DNA of 64,000 nucleotides from JAGRGG01 sp965217265 (GTDB lineage Bacteria; Pseudomonadota; Alphaproteobacteria; Geminicoccales; Geminicoccaceae), in the NCBI GenBank assembly GCA_965217265.1, contig CBDCHP010000012.1:1-64000 (forward strand), given 5' to 3'. Below the pieces are notes generated by a model. It saw only the letters and a list, made by a program, of their open reading frames with translations, did not search any database and was not told where the DNA came from. Shown here piece by piece: positions 25,522 to 35,188 of this stretch. A program made the translations under genes and the position numbers. Numbering within the stretch: the first letter of the stretch is position 1; the number at the start of each line of letters is the position of its first letter.

Positions 25522-28500
25522 GTGCCGATCACCAGCATCACCGGCCCGGACGGGCAGCCGCTCGGGCGCCTCGACGCCGCCGCGGTCGAGGACGGCCGAC
25601 TGGTCTACACCCCCGCCGAGGGCTTCGTCGGCCCCGATCGCGTCACCTACACCGTGCGCGACGCGGGCGGGGCCGAGGACACCGGCGAGGCGCTGGTGCT
25701 GGTCTCCGGCGACGCCGCCGACGCGCCCTTCGTCGTCACCACGGCCGACGACGCGGTGGACGCCAACGACGGCGTGCTCTCCTTGCGCGAGGCGGTAGAG
25801 GCGGCGAATACGCAAGCTGGGGTCGACACGATCACCTTCGCGGCCGGCTTGGCCGGCGGCACGGTGAGGCTGGAGCAGGCCGGCGGCACCGTCGCGATCA
25901 CCGACGACCTGACGATCGACGGCGACGCGGCCGACGGCGGGGCAAACGGGGTGACGCTGGTCTGGGACGAGGCCCCCACCTACGATGCCGCCCTCAGCGC
26001 GGGCTTCCGGGCCGAGGGGGCCGCCTTCCGGCTGGAGGACCTGACGCTCGACGGCGACCGCTTCGCAACCGTAAGAGGCTACGGCGTCACGACGGCGATC
26101 AGAGGGTTCGACGCGGACATCGATCTCGCCCGCGCCACGATCACCGACGTCGGCGGCTACCGCTTTGCCCGCGCCATTCAGGCCGCTGGCGGTTCGGTGC
26201 GCCTCGACGACAGCCGCATCGCCGAGATCGGCTCATCCGACGGCGGCATCGGCATCACCGTCACCGACGCGCGGGTGCGGATCGTGGACAGCGTGATCAC
26301 CGACATTGGCGGCGGCGAAAACGCGCTCGCGCTCGGCGTGGGTGGGGTCGGTGACGTCGAGATCATTCGCAGCCTGATCGCCGACACGGCCGGTCCCGGC
26401 GGCTACGGCTACGGCGTCAGCGCCGGCGCCCAAACCGCGCTCTCGGTCGCGGACAGCACGATCAGCGGCCACGGCGGCGAGTTGGGCGGCGCCGCGATCG
26501 AGACCTCGGGCCGGCTCGACCTCGTCAACAGCACGATCGCCGACACCAGCCTCAACCCGGCCCCCGCCCTTTCCCCGCAAGGCGCCATCTTCCTTCGATC
26601 GGGCGCCGACGCGACGCTCACCAACGCCACGGTCGCCGGCAACCTCGCCAACGACGAGGGCGAGGGCGTCACGGCCGGCCTCTACGTCGCCGACGGCGCG
26701 GCGGTGCGGCTGGAGAACAGCCTGTTCGCCGGCAACTACGGCGGCGATGCCCTGCCTCTAGACATTGCCGGGGAGGGCCGGATCGTCTCGAACGGCGGCA
26801 ACGTCTTCGCCCAGGCGACGGTGTCTGGCGCCGCCGCCGGCGACGTCACCGGCGCCGGGGTGGACGGGCTGTTCGCCGAGGTGGCGACGCGGCGGGGCGA
26901 GGCCTTTCCCGGCGGATATGGCCCCGAGGTCGTCGCCCCCGTCCTCGCCGACAACGGCGGCCCAAAGCCGACGCTGGCGCTCCTCGACGACCCGACCAAC
27001 CCGGCGATCGGCCAGGCGGTGGCGGCCGACACGCCGCCCGTCGATCAGCGCGGCTTCGCGCGCGACGCCGCACCCGACGTCGGCGCCTTCGAGGCCGGCG
27101 CCACCGGCCCCGTCGCGCCGCCGCCGGTAGGAGACATGCTCGTCGTCACGACGGCGGACGACGTGGTGGACGCGAGCGACGGCGTGCTCTCCTTGCGCGA
27201 GGCGGTCGACGCCGCCAACGCGCGGGCCGGAGCGGACACGATCACCTTCGACGCCGGACTCGACGGTGCGACGCTGACGCTCGTTGGGGGGGCGTTGGCG
27301 ACGATCACCGACGACCTCACCGTCGACGGCGGCGAGGGTGCTTCGGCCGTCACGGTGAAGGCCGCGCGCGACGAGGGCGACAACGACCCGACGGTCGGGG
27401 CGATCTTCACGGCCGAGAACGCCGACCTGGACCTGCGCGACCTGACGCTCCGGGACGCCAACAACGGCGTCACCGCCTTGGACGCCACGGTCACGCTCGA
27501 CCGGGTCTTCCTCGACGACAACGGCGGCCGCTACGGCGGCGGCGGCGTCAGTGTCACGCGCAGCACGCTCGTCGTCACCGACGGCACGATCGCCAGCTAC
27601 GGCGGCGAGAGCAACGCGGCGATCCGTGCCATCGACGGCAGCGACGTCCGCCTGCTGCGGAGCGAGGTCACCGGCGGCGGCCGCTACCAAGCCTCGATCG
27701 ACGTCGACGGCAGCCTCGGCATCGACCAGTCGCTCGTCACCGCCACGGGCGGCGTCGACGGCGGCACGATCGAGATCGACGGCAGGCTCGACGTCACCAA
27801 CTCGACCGTCGCCCGCAACCGCCTGCCCGGCACCTATCAGGCCGAGCCGTTCTTGAACACCGACATCGGCGTGATCAAGCTCGACGCCGGCAGCACCGGC
27901 ACGATCACCAACAGCACCATCGCCGGCAACACCGGCACGCTCGCGCTCGCGCCGGACTCGTACGGCCCGGCCCTGCTGATCGACGCGGGCGCGACGCTCG
28001 AACTCGCCAACTCGATCGTCGCCGGCAACTTGCTGTTTTTCGACGACACGAACGGCGAGACAGCACCGTTCGTGCAGGACGTCGTCGGGCGGATCGAGAG
28101 CAACGGCCGCAACATCTTCAGCCAGGAGGGCGTCGACGGCGCCGCGGCGACCGACCTGCAGGGCGTTGACCCGCGCGATCTCTTCACGATCGTCGAGGTC
28201 GACGACCGTCTCCTGCCCGATCTCGCCGACAACGGCGGCCCGACGCGGACGGTGGCGCTCCTCGACGATTCGGCCAACCTCGCCATCGACGCCGCCGATC
28301 CGGCCGACGCGCCGCCCGTTGACGGGCGCGGCTTCGCCCGCGACGAGCTTCCCGACATCGGCGCCTTCGAGGCCGGCGCCGAGGGCGGCCCCGTCTCGCC
28401 GTCGCCGCCGGGCCTGTTGAGCGTCGACGTGACCTTCCTCGCCGAGGACGCCGACTTCGACAACACGCTCGGCTACTACGTCCGCGACGCGGCCGGCGGC

Positions 28501-28971
28501 TTCACCGGCGAGGCCGGCATCCTGTTCCCCGAGGTCGGCGACGACGCGCCGGACGTCGGCGCCACCGCCTCGGTCGTCGGCTTCGCGCCGAGCGACGTCG
28601 GCTTCTTCCTGGTCCGCGACGGCGCCGACCTCGGCATCGACTGGGCGGCGGGTTCGGTCGGCATCGAGGACGGCAAGCTGGTCTACGAAGCGCCCGACGG
28701 CTCGGACACGGTCTTGCAAGACTACCGCGTCCACTTCGACGGCGAGGAAGGACAGCTTCGGATCCAGGAGACCCTGCCCTTGATCTACGAGTGGGAGGAC
28801 AAGGCGCTGGGCGAGGGCAGCTACGACGGCGACTTCGACGACGCCGTGTTCGCGGTGGGTTACGGCCGGGTCCCGGCGCCGGTCCCGCCGATCGAGGAGG
28901 ACGGCCCCGGCGATTTCGTGCTCGGCGCCGCGCGCGAAGGCGCGGGCGGCGACGACGGCGTGCTGCTCTAG
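25522..28971 (+). CDS. large beta-helix protein with choice-of-anchor Q modules and DUF4114
   Basis: 1149-aa predicted extracellular protein. Residues 1-65 are the end of a cadherin-like domain (DGRLVYTPAEGFVGPDRVTY). Two parallel beta-helix modules follow (about 71-535 and 538-965). Each opens with a DDxVDAxDGVLSLREAV-type motif and closes with DNGGP...ALLDD...RGFARDA-PD-GAFEAGA, the choice-of-anchor Q pattern. The C-terminus (about 966-1118) is DUF4114: LGYYVRDAAGG, GFFLVRDGADLG, YDGDFDDAVF. The composition is Asp-rich and Cys-poor. There is no signal peptide and no RTX nonapeptide; type I secretion is possible but unproven. The GTG start at 25522 is supported by the Shine-Dalgarno and an in-frame TGA just upstream. 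It looks N-terminally shortened relative to its neighbour. Confidence 0.85.
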   Translation: MPITSITGPDGQPLGRLDAAAVEDGRLVYTPAEGFVGPDRVTYTVRDAGGAEDTGEALVLVSGDAADAPFVVTTADDAVDANDGVLSLREAVEAANTQAGVDTITFAAGLAGGTVRLEQAGGTVAITDDLTIDGDAADGGANGVTLVWDEAPTYDAALSAGFRAEGAAFRLEDLTLDGDRFATVRGYGVTTAIRGFDADIDLARATITDVGGYRFARAIQAAGGSVRLDDSRIAEIGSSDGGIGITVTDARVRIVDSVITDIGGGENALALGVGGVGDVEIIRSLIADTAGPGGYGYGVSAGAQTALSVADSTISGHGGELGGAAIETSGRLDLVNSTIADTSLNPAPALSPQGAIFLRSGADATLTNATVAGNLANDEGEGVTAGLYVADGAAVRLENSLFAGNYGGDALPLDIAGEGRIVSNGGNVFAQATVSGAAAGDVTGAGVDGLFAEVATRRGEAFPGGYGPEVVAPVLADNGGPKPTLALLDDPTNPAIGQAVAADTPPVDQRGFARDAAPDVGAFEAGATGPVAPPPVGDMLVVTTADDVVDASDGVLSLREAVDAANARAGADTITFDAGLDGATLTLVGGALATITDDLTVDGGEGASAVTVKAARDEGDNDPTVGAIFTAENADLDLRDLTLRDANNGVTALDATVTLDRVFLDDNGGRYGGGGVSVTRSTLVVTDGTIASYGGESNAAIRAIDGSDVRLLRSEVTGGGRYQASIDVDGSLGIDQSLVTATGGVDGGTIEIDGRLDVTNSTVARNRLPGTYQAEPFLNTDIGVIKLDAGSTGTITNSTIAGNTGTLALAPDSYGPALLIDAGATLELANSIVAGNLLFFDDTNGETAPFVQDVVGRIESNGRNIFSQEGVDGAAATDLQGVDPRDLFTIVEVDDRLLPDLADNGGPTRTVALLDDSANLAIDAADPADAPPVDGRGFARDELPDIGAFEAGAEGGPVSPSPPGLLSVDVTFLAEDADFDNTLGYYVRDAAGGFTGEAGILFPEVGDDAPDVGATASVVGFAPSDVGFFLVRDGADLGIDWAAGSVGIEDGKLVYEAPDGSDTVLQDYRVHFDGEEGQLRIQETLPLIYEWEDKALGEGSYDGDFDDAVFAVGYGRVPAPVPPIEEDGPGDFVLGAAREGAGGDDGVLL

Positions 28972-29284
28972 GGCCTCGCGCCGGGGCGGGCGGCGGCAAC
29001 GGTCGGCGGCCGCCCCCGTCCTGTCGTGCGCCGCCCGATCGCCCGCGCCTCCTCTCTCAGAAGTGTTGCCGCAAGAGCAGTTTTTGCCGATTCGCCGTAA
29101 AATGACAGTCCTCTCTCCCGTTATCATGTTCTACTTGGCTGTTCATCTGCCGATGAAGCAGAAATGGCCGTAGACAGCCGGCGAAAGTTGCGTCTACTTT
29201 TCAACGAAAATTTGAGCGTTCGACCGGGGCCCGTGCTCCGCCGCGCGTCGAGGCGCGGTCGCCAACGATAGGGAGCAACGAAAC
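28972..29284. other. intergenic region between the two DUF4114 proteins
   Basis: 313 bp. The first third is GC-rich and non-coding; from about 29060 to 29230 base composition drops sharply (TTTTTGCCGATTCGCCGTAA and neighbouring AT-rich DNA), suggesting a promoter region for the downstream gene. No palindromic element and no recognisable terminator hairpin was found. Confidence 0.4.
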
Positions 29285-32200
29285 ATGCCGATCCAGCGCG
29301 TGCCACTGCCGGACTTCGACTTCGGGATCACCAGCCTGCTCGGCGACGACGGCCAAAGCATCGTCTACACGGTCTTCAACGAGAACGGCCCCGCCGTCGG
29401 TGACAACGAGGCGCGGGTCGAGCGCTACGACCTCGCCGGCGGAACGACGACCCCGATCGTCGCGGCCGAGGCGACGTTCGATTTCAGCTTGAGCGACGCG
29501 ACGCCAAACGGCGCCACCATCGCCCTCGACACGGCCGCTAAGCTCGTGCCCGAGGACGACAACAGCTCCGCGCAAACCGGCCGCGCGGACGTCTACACCC
29601 TCGACGCCGCGACGGGCGATTTCACCCTGGAGAGCGTGGCGCCCGACGGCACGAGTTCCGAATTCGGAGGCAGCGGGGGCCGTCTCTCCGCCGACGGCCG
29701 CTTCCTCGTCTTCAACGGCTTCTCCGACGACCTGACGCCGAACGACACCAACGGCGTCGCCGACATCTACCTGCGCGACCGGACGACGGGCGAGACCGTC
29801 AACCTCACCCAGGCGCGCGACGCGCAGACCGCGAACCTGTTTCCCGACATCGCGGGGCTCTCCGACGACGGCGGCACCGTCCTCGTCCGCGCCTACGATG
29901 CGGACGACCCCTTCACCGGCGCGAACGAGAACGAGGACTTCTACGTCCTCGACGTCGCGAGTCGCGACCTGACCAGGCTCGACGTCGACTTCGACGGCGG
30001 CCTGGGCGCGCTCACCGCCGACGGCGGCCAAGCCTTCATCAACACGGGCGAGACCCGCAGCGACATCGTGCGCGTCGACCTCGCCACGGGCGCCCAGGAG
30101 AGCGTGGTCGACGGCCAGGAACCTGTTTTCAGGTTCGCCGTCTCGGCCGACGGCCGCTACTTGGCCGTCGAGACCGACGCGGCGCTCGACCCGAACGACG
30201 CCGACGGCGCCCAAGACCTCTACGTGCTCGACCTCGCGGCCGACCGCACCTTCCTCGTTGACCAGGGCGATCCCGATAACTTCAACCGCACCATCGGTGT
30301 CGACGACATCGCGACCTCGGCCGACAACCCGGACGTGCCGATCTTCACCGCGGTCACCTCCGAGGCGCTCACGCCCGACGACACCAACGACGGCCTCGAC
30401 CTCTACGCCGTCTCGCTCGACCTGCTCGCCGTCGACGACGCGGCAAGCGTGAACGAGGGCGGGACGGTCAGGATCGACGTGCTCGCCAACGACGTCGACG
30501 CCGACGGCAACGGCATCGATCTCGCCGGCTTCACCCCCGAGCCGACGGCCGCGATCGCGATCGACGACAACGGCACGCCGGGCGACGCCTCGGACGACGC
30601 GCTCCTCCTGACGCCGGGCGACGGCTTCGAGGACGGCACCGAGATCGGCTACACCATCACCGACGACGCGGGCGCCACCAGCGACGCCACGGTCACGGTC
30701 GCCCTCCTGGCCGGCGGCGACGCGGGTGATGAGCTGATCGTCACGACGACGAACGACGTTATCGCGCAGGACGGCGAACTGTCCTTGCGCGAGGCGGTGC
30801 GGGCGGCGAACGCGCGCGAGGGCGCCGACACGATCACGTTCGCCGACGACCTCAAGGGCGCGACGCTGCTGCTCGACGGCGGCCCGCTCACCATCAGCGA
30901 CGACCTGACCATCGACGGCGACACGCTCGATGGCGGCGTCGCCGGGGTGACGCTCACCGAGTTCGTCCCCACCTACACGTCGGGCGGCGGGACCTACACC
31001 CGCGGCTTCATCGCCGTCGAGAGCGGGGTCAGGGCAGGCTTCGAGGACCTGACCATCACGCAGGACGGCAATGCCGCCTTCGACGAAGCGGCGGGGACCA
31101 AGCTGTTCGGCGCTGGCGCCGATATCAGCCTCGATCGGGTTCTCCTCGGCGACATCGCGATCCGCTACGGCGCGACGGCCGTTCGTGTCCAAGGCGGCTC
31201 GCTCAGCGTCGCCGACAGCATCATCGAGAACATTCGAGGCAGCGACGGCGTCGGCAATGGCATCGAGGCCACTGACGGTGCTTCCGTCAGCATCGCGCGC
31301 ACGGCCTTGAGCGACATCGGCGGCACCTACTACGGCTTTGCCGTCGACGTCGAGGGCACGCTCGACCTGCAAGACAGCGCCATCACCGGCGTCTTCGGCA
31401 GGTACGGCGGTTTCGGCGTGCGCGTCGACGGCACCCTCGACGTCGCCAACGTCACCGTCTCGGACGTGCGGGGTCCGGGAGGTTACGACACCGGGCCCGG
31501 CGGCGGCGCCGGCGTCAGCATCCTGACCGGCGGCAGCGGCACGATCACCAACGCGACCATCGCCGGCAACGTCGTCGGCGCCGGCATCGAAGTCGCCGAC
31601 GGCGCCGAGGTCCGGCTGGAGAACAGCCTCGTCGCCGAGAACTACCAGTCGCAGAACCTCGACCCCACCGGCCGCGACACGCCGATCGGCAACGAGGAGA
31701 ACCTGATCCTCAAGGACGTCGTCGGCACGATCGAGAGCAACGGCGGCAACGTCTTCACCCAGGACGCGGTGGAGGGTGCCGCCGGCGGCGACGCGCTCGG
31801 CGCCGACCCGCGCGAGGTCTTCACCGACTTCGAGACCGTCGCCTACCAGGGCTTTCCCGGCGAGGTCGACCCGGTCGTCCTGCCGGCCGCCGCCGACAAC
31901 GGCGGCCCGACGCCGACCGTGGCGCTGCTCGACGACCCGGCCAACCCGGCGATCGGCCAAGCCGTCGCCGCCGACGCGCCCGCCACCGACCAGCGCGGCT
32001 TCGCCCGCGACGCCGATCCCGACGCCGGATCCTTCGAGGCCGGCGCCGACGGCGCGCCGCCCCCGCCCGCGGAATCGCTCAACGTCGACGTGACCTTCCT
32101 CGCCGAGGACGCCGACTTCGCCAACACGCTCGGCTACTACGTCCGCGACGCGGCCGGCAACCTCACCGGCGAGGCCGGCATCCTGTTCCCCGAGGTCGGC

Positions 32201-32593
32201 GACGACGTGCTTGAGGCCGGCGCCACCGCCTCGGTCGCGGGCGATTTCCCCTTCCCGAACGGCGTCGGCTTCTTCTTGATCCGCGACGGCGCCGACCTGG
32301 GCCTCGACTTCGACGACGGGTCGGTCCGGGTCGAGGACGAGAAGCTGGTGTTCGAGGCGGCCGACGGTGTGGAGACCAAGCTCCAGGACTACCGCGTCCA
32401 CTTCGACTTCGAGGACGGGCAACTGCAAACCTCGGGCGGCGACGACGGCGCCCCCACCCGCTACGCCTGGGAGGACAAGGCGTCGAGCGAGGGCAGCTAC
32501 GACGGCGACTTCGACGATGCCGTGTTCGATGTGGTCGTCAGCATCACGATCCCGGCCCCGGTCCTGCCGACCGACCCGCCCTTCGGCGCGTGA
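29285..32593 (+). CDS. large beta-propeller / beta-helix protein with DUF4114
   Basis: 1102-aa paralogue of the upstream protein. Residues 1-375 hold PD40/WD40-like propeller blades, such as LSADGRFLVFNGFSDDLTP and VSADGRYLAVETDAALDPND. Residues about 379-475 are a cadherin-like domain (AVDDAASVNEGGTVRIDVLA). From about 482 a parallel beta-helix module begins with LSLREAVRAANAREGADTI and ends with the choice-of-anchor Q block. The C-terminus from about 930 is DUF4114. No signal peptide is visible after MPIQRVPLPDFDF. The ATG is preceded by GGGAGCAACGAAAC. Probably a secreted or surface-displayed adhesin or matrix protein; export route unknown. Confidence 0.85.
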   Translation: MPIQRVPLPDFDFGITSLLGDDGQSIVYTVFNENGPAVGDNEARVERYDLAGGTTTPIVAAEATFDFSLSDATPNGATIALDTAAKLVPEDDNSSAQTGRADVYTLDAATGDFTLESVAPDGTSSEFGGSGGRLSADGRFLVFNGFSDDLTPNDTNGVADIYLRDRTTGETVNLTQARDAQTANLFPDIAGLSDDGGTVLVRAYDADDPFTGANENEDFYVLDVASRDLTRLDVDFDGGLGALTADGGQAFINTGETRSDIVRVDLATGAQESVVDGQEPVFRFAVSADGRYLAVETDAALDPNDADGAQDLYVLDLAADRTFLVDQGDPDNFNRTIGVDDIATSADNPDVPIFTAVTSEALTPDDTNDGLDLYAVSLDLLAVDDAASVNEGGTVRIDVLANDVDADGNGIDLAGFTPEPTAAIAIDDNGTPGDASDDALLLTPGDGFEDGTEIGYTITDDAGATSDATVTVALLAGGDAGDELIVTTTNDVIAQDGELSLREAVRAANAREGADTITFADDLKGATLLLDGGPLTISDDLTIDGDTLDGGVAGVTLTEFVPTYTSGGGTYTRGFIAVESGVRAGFEDLTITQDGNAAFDEAAGTKLFGAGADISLDRVLLGDIAIRYGATAVRVQGGSLSVADSIIENIRGSDGVGNGIEATDGASVSIARTALSDIGGTYYGFAVDVEGTLDLQDSAITGVFGRYGGFGVRVDGTLDVANVTVSDVRGPGGYDTGPGGGAGVSILTGGSGTITNATIAGNVVGAGIEVADGAEVRLENSLVAENYQSQNLDPTGRDTPIGNEENLILKDVVGTIESNGGNVFTQDAVEGAAGGDALGADPREVFTDFETVAYQGFPGEVDPVVLPAAADNGGPTPTVALLDDPANPAIGQAVAADAPATDQRGFARDADPDAGSFEAGADGAPPPPAESLNVDVTFLAEDADFANTLGYYVRDAAGNLTGEAGILFPEVGDDVLEAGATASVAGDFPFPNGVGFFLIRDGADLGLDFDDGSVRVEDEKLVFEAADGVETKLQDYRVHFDFEDGQLQTSGGDDGAPTRYAWEDKASSEGSYDGDFDDAVFDVVVSITIPAPVLPTDPPFGA

Positions 32594-32651
32594 GCGACGC
32601 ACGACCGTCTAGCGGGCGCGGATCGTCTTTCGAGCGCCTTCGGCCGCCGTC

Positions 32652-33296
32652 TCAGCGCCGAAGGCGCGTCGCGGCGGCCCCGCGGCGGCGCTCCCAGCCG
32701 GCCGTCTCTAGCGCCGGCAGGTCGGCCTCGGCCAGGGGCCACCCGAGGCAGAAGTAGCCGATGAACCGCCACGCGGGCGATACGTCGAGCGCGGCCGCCA
32801 GGGCGGCGGGGTCGAGGATCGACACCCAGCCGAGGCCGAGCCCCCGCGCCCGCGCCGCGAGCCAGAGCGTGTGCACGGCGATGACGGCCGAATACGCGGT
32901 CGTCTCCGGCATCGTCCGGCGCCCGAGCCCGTGCCCCTGCTCCGGGTCGGGCTCGGCGAAGACCGCGAGGTGCGAGGGCGCCTCGTCGAGGCCGGCGAGC
33001 TTCAGCCGGGCATACGAGGCGGCGCGATCGGCGTCCTGCCCGGCCAGCGCCTCGGCGTTGGCGGCGGCGAAGTTGGCCCGCACCGCCGCCCGGCGACCGG
33101 GATCGTCGACCGTGACGAAGCGCCAGGGCTGGCTTAAACCCACCGAGGGCGCGAGGGCGGCGAGGTCCAACAGCCCGTCGAGCACGGGCGCCGGGACGGG
33201 ATCGGGGCGAAAGCGGCGCACGTCGCGGCGCCAGACGAACAGGTCGCGCAGCCGGGCCTGAAAGGCCGCGTCGAACTCGGGCGCTGAAGCGCTCAC
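32652..33296 (-). CDS. bluB: 5,6-dimethylbenzimidazole synthase BluB
   Basis: 214-aa nitroreductase-fold enzyme that cleaves reduced FMN to make 5,6-dimethylbenzimidazole, the lower ligand of cobalamin. Family marks: LRDLFVWRRDVRRFRPDPV at the N-terminus, LAALAPSVGLSQPWRFV, and GLGLGWVSILDP near the C-terminus. The GTG at 33296 overlaps the sulfotransferase stop (GTGA). No other cobalamin gene is in the window. BluB rather than a generic nitroreductase is favoured by the WRRDVRRF and SVGLSQPWRF motifs. Confidence 0.88.
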   Translation of the reverse strand: MSASAPEFDAAFQARLRDLFVWRRDVRRFRPDPVPAPVLDGLLDLAALAPSVGLSQPWRFVTVDDPGRRAAVRANFAAANAEALAGQDADRAASYARLKLAGLDEAPSHLAVFAEPDPEQGHGLGRRTMPETTAYSAVIAVHTLWLAARARGLGLGWVSILDPAALAAALDVSPAWRFIGYFCLGWPLAEADLPALETAGWERRRGAAATRLRR

Positions 33297-34117
33297 GCCT
33301 TCGGCTGCACCGTGATCCGCCACGAGGCCGAGCCCTTCGGCTCGCGCCAGAACGACAGCGCCGTGAACTTGTCGAACAGGTCGGGCGGCAGCACCGTGCG
33401 CCTGGGCTGCCACTCGACCTTGCGCTTGACCGTGTGCAGCCCCGGCGTGCCGAGCTGGCGGTCGAACTCGGGCTCGTCGTAGACGACGTCGTCGAAATCG
33501 TGCGCGAAGGGCGCCTCGTCGAGGAACTCGTAGATCAGCTTCATGCAGTCCTTGGGGCGCTGCACCAGGATGTCGTACTCGACCAGCAAGAGCGACGAGG
33601 CGTGCTCGCCGTAGTAGGCCTCCTTGAGCGCCGACCAGGCGTAGCCGACGAGGCGGTCGCGGTGCGCCAGCGCCTCGACCCGGCTGAAGACGGTCGCCCG
33701 CTCGTCCGGCGTCGCGAACAGCTTGGACGGCATGAAGGCGTTGCCCCGCACCAGCCGCTCGATGCTGTCCATGATCCAGGCGACGTCGCGCACGCAGCAG
33801 ACCACCTTGGCCTCGGGGAACAGCGCCTTCAAGGCGCTGAGCCGTGCGGTCCAGGCCCGGTTGGTGTCGAACACCGCCGCCTTGTCGGCGTGCTCGGTGT
33901 AGTAGGCGTCGAACAATGCTATGAGCAGCCGCCGCCGCGTCGCCTCGTCGAGGAACACCGACGTCTCGGCCTGCGGGCTCATCGCCCCCAGCATGGCACC
34001 GAACAGCGTGCCGACGGGTCCCGTCATCCCGGCGTGAAAGCGCGGGTTCTGGCGCAGGATGCCGGCCAGCAGCGTCGAGCCCGAGCGCGGCAGGCCGGAG
34101 ATGAAATGGATCTTCAA
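33293..34117 (-). CDS. PAPS-dependent sulfotransferase family protein
   Basis: 274-aa sulfotransferase transferring sulfate from PAPS to an unknown acceptor. The 5'-phosphosulfate loop GLPRSGSTLLAGIL is right at the N-terminus, and the 3'-phosphate site is VVCCVRDVAWIMDSIERL. I choose the TTG at 34117 because GGGGGGA lies at correct distance and the protein begins directly before the first beta strand; the GTG at 34138 (seven residues longer) is the alternative. It is cytoplasmic. The bifunctional sulfurylase/APS kinase at 52.5 kb could supply the PAPS. It overlaps bluB by 4 bp. Confidence 0.85.
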   Translation of the reverse strand: MKIHFISGLPRSGSTLLAGILRQNPRFHAGMTGPVGTLFGAMLGAMSPQAETSVFLDEATRRRLLIALFDAYYTEHADKAAVFDTNRAWTARLSALKALFPEAKVVCCVRDVAWIMDSIERLVRGNAFMPSKLFATPDERATVFSRVEALAHRDRLVGYAWSALKEAYYGEHASSLLLVEYDILVQRPKDCMKLIYEFLDEAPFAHDFDDVVYDEPEFDRQLGTPGLHTVKRKVEWQPRRTVLPPDLFDKFTALSFWREPKGSASWRITVQPKA

Positions 34118-34209
34118 GGCCGAGTCCCCCCAAGGCACCCCGCTTGTGCCGAGGGGGACCGGGCGGCGTCAAGCCGAGACGGGCTTGACGGTCCAAGAAC
34201 CCCGGACGA

Positions 34210-34665
34210 TCAGATGGTGAACTCGACGCCGCTGTGGCTCTCGTTCGCGATCTTCAGCTTCTTCGCGTGCCGGCACAGATCGTCGATCGTGGTCGATTCG
34301 AGGCGGCGCATCATGTCGGCCTCGATCTCGGCCCAGAACGGCCCCATCACCCTGCGGCCGAGGTCGGAGCCGTAGACCGCGTCGAGGTCGTCGTCGATCT
34401 CGCCGTCCCCCTCGACGACGCGCACGACCTCGGCGACCGAGATCCGGCGCATCTCGCGCGCGAGACGGTAGCCGCCGCGCGGCCCGCGCACGCCGCGCAG
34501 GATGCCCGCCCGCACGAGCTGCTGCATCACCTGTTCGAGGTAGCGGCGCGGCAGGCGCAGGCGGCGGCCGATGTCCTGGCTCTGCACCGGCTCGGCGGCA
34601 CCGTTGTAGGCGATGTCGACGACGGCTTCGAGGGCCAAGGCCAGTTTCTTGTTGGGCCTCAACAT
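34210..34665 (-). CDS. Rrf2 family transcriptional regulator (no Fe-S cysteines)
   Basis: 151-aa winged-helix repressor. The DNA-binding part contains QDIGRRLRLPRRYLEQVMQQL and GVRGPRGGYRLAREMRRISV, the Rrf2 hallmark. The three-cysteine Fe-S cluster motif of IscR/NsrR is absent; the only Cys is near the C-terminus (DDLCRHAKKL). This makes it more like the CymR/cysteine-metabolism branch than an iron-sulfur sensor. Neighbours are a sulfotransferase and, further away, sulfate activation, which would fit a sulfur role, but target sites were not identified. The ATG at 34665 has a weak upstream site. Confidence 0.88.
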   Translation of the reverse strand: MLRPNKKLALALEAVVDIAYNGAAEPVQSQDIGRRLRLPRRYLEQVMQQLVRAGILRGVRGPRGGYRLAREMRRISVAEVVRVVEGDGEIDDDLDAVYGSDLGRRVMGPFWAEIEADMMRRLESTTIDDLCRHAKKLKIANESHSGVEFTI

Positions 34666-34738
34666 GCTGGGGGGCCTTTCATGATGGCGGGGCGTCTCCA
34701 CACGTCGACGTTGCAAGGCGGTCGAACCTGTTTTACCT

Positions 34739-35188
34739 CTAGGAACCGGTAGAACCGAACCCGCCGGCGGCGCGGGTCGTTTGATCAAGCATTTCACCGA
34801 CGACAAGTTCCACACTTTCGAGCTTTACAACGACAAGTTGCGCCACCCGCGCCCCGCGCCGCACGACGAAGGGCGCCCCGCCGAGGTTGACGAGCAGCAC
34901 CATCACCTCGCCGCGATAGTCGGCGTCGATCGTCCCGGGCGCGTTCAAGACGGTGACGCCGTGGCGCAGCGCCAAGCCCGAGCGCGGCCGGACTTGGCCC
35001 TCGAAGCCCGCCGGGAGCGCCAGCATCAGCCCGGTCGGGACGGGGGCACGCGCACCGGGCGCCAGGGTCAGCGGCCCGTCCTCCGCCACCGCCGCCACGA
35101 GGTCGAACCCCGCCGCGAGGGCACTCGCCCTCGCCGGCAGCTTCAGCCTCTCCCCGTGCGGCAGCCGCACCACCCGGACCTCAACCAC
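34739..35188 (-). CDS. dut: dUTP diphosphatase
   Basis: 149-aa trimeric dUTPase hydrolysing dUTP to dUMP and pyrophosphate. All motifs are present: AGFDL (motif 1), RPRSGLALRHGVTVLNAPG (motifs 2-3, followed by TIDADYRGEV), and the C-terminal GGFGSTG arm (motif 5). The GTG at 35188 overlaps the coaBC end by 8 bp, so it is the last gene of the ubiE-ubiB-coaBC-dut cluster common in alphaproteobacteria. Confidence 0.94.
   Translation of the reverse strand: MVEVRVVRLPHGERLKLPARASALAAGFDLVAAVAEDGPLTLAPGARAPVPTGLMLALPAGFEGQVRPRSGLALRHGVTVLNAPGTIDADYRGEVMVLLVNLGGAPFVVRRGARVAQLVVVKLESVELVVGEMLDQTTRAAGGFGSTGS

Noticed and set aside
29201..32602. 1133-residue minus-strand frame opposite the second DUF4114 protein
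   Set aside because: It mirrors the repeat structure of the sense gene and has no ribosome site or recognisable domain.
34210..34665. IscR/NsrR identity for the Rrf2 protein
   Set aside because: The required cysteine triplet is missing.
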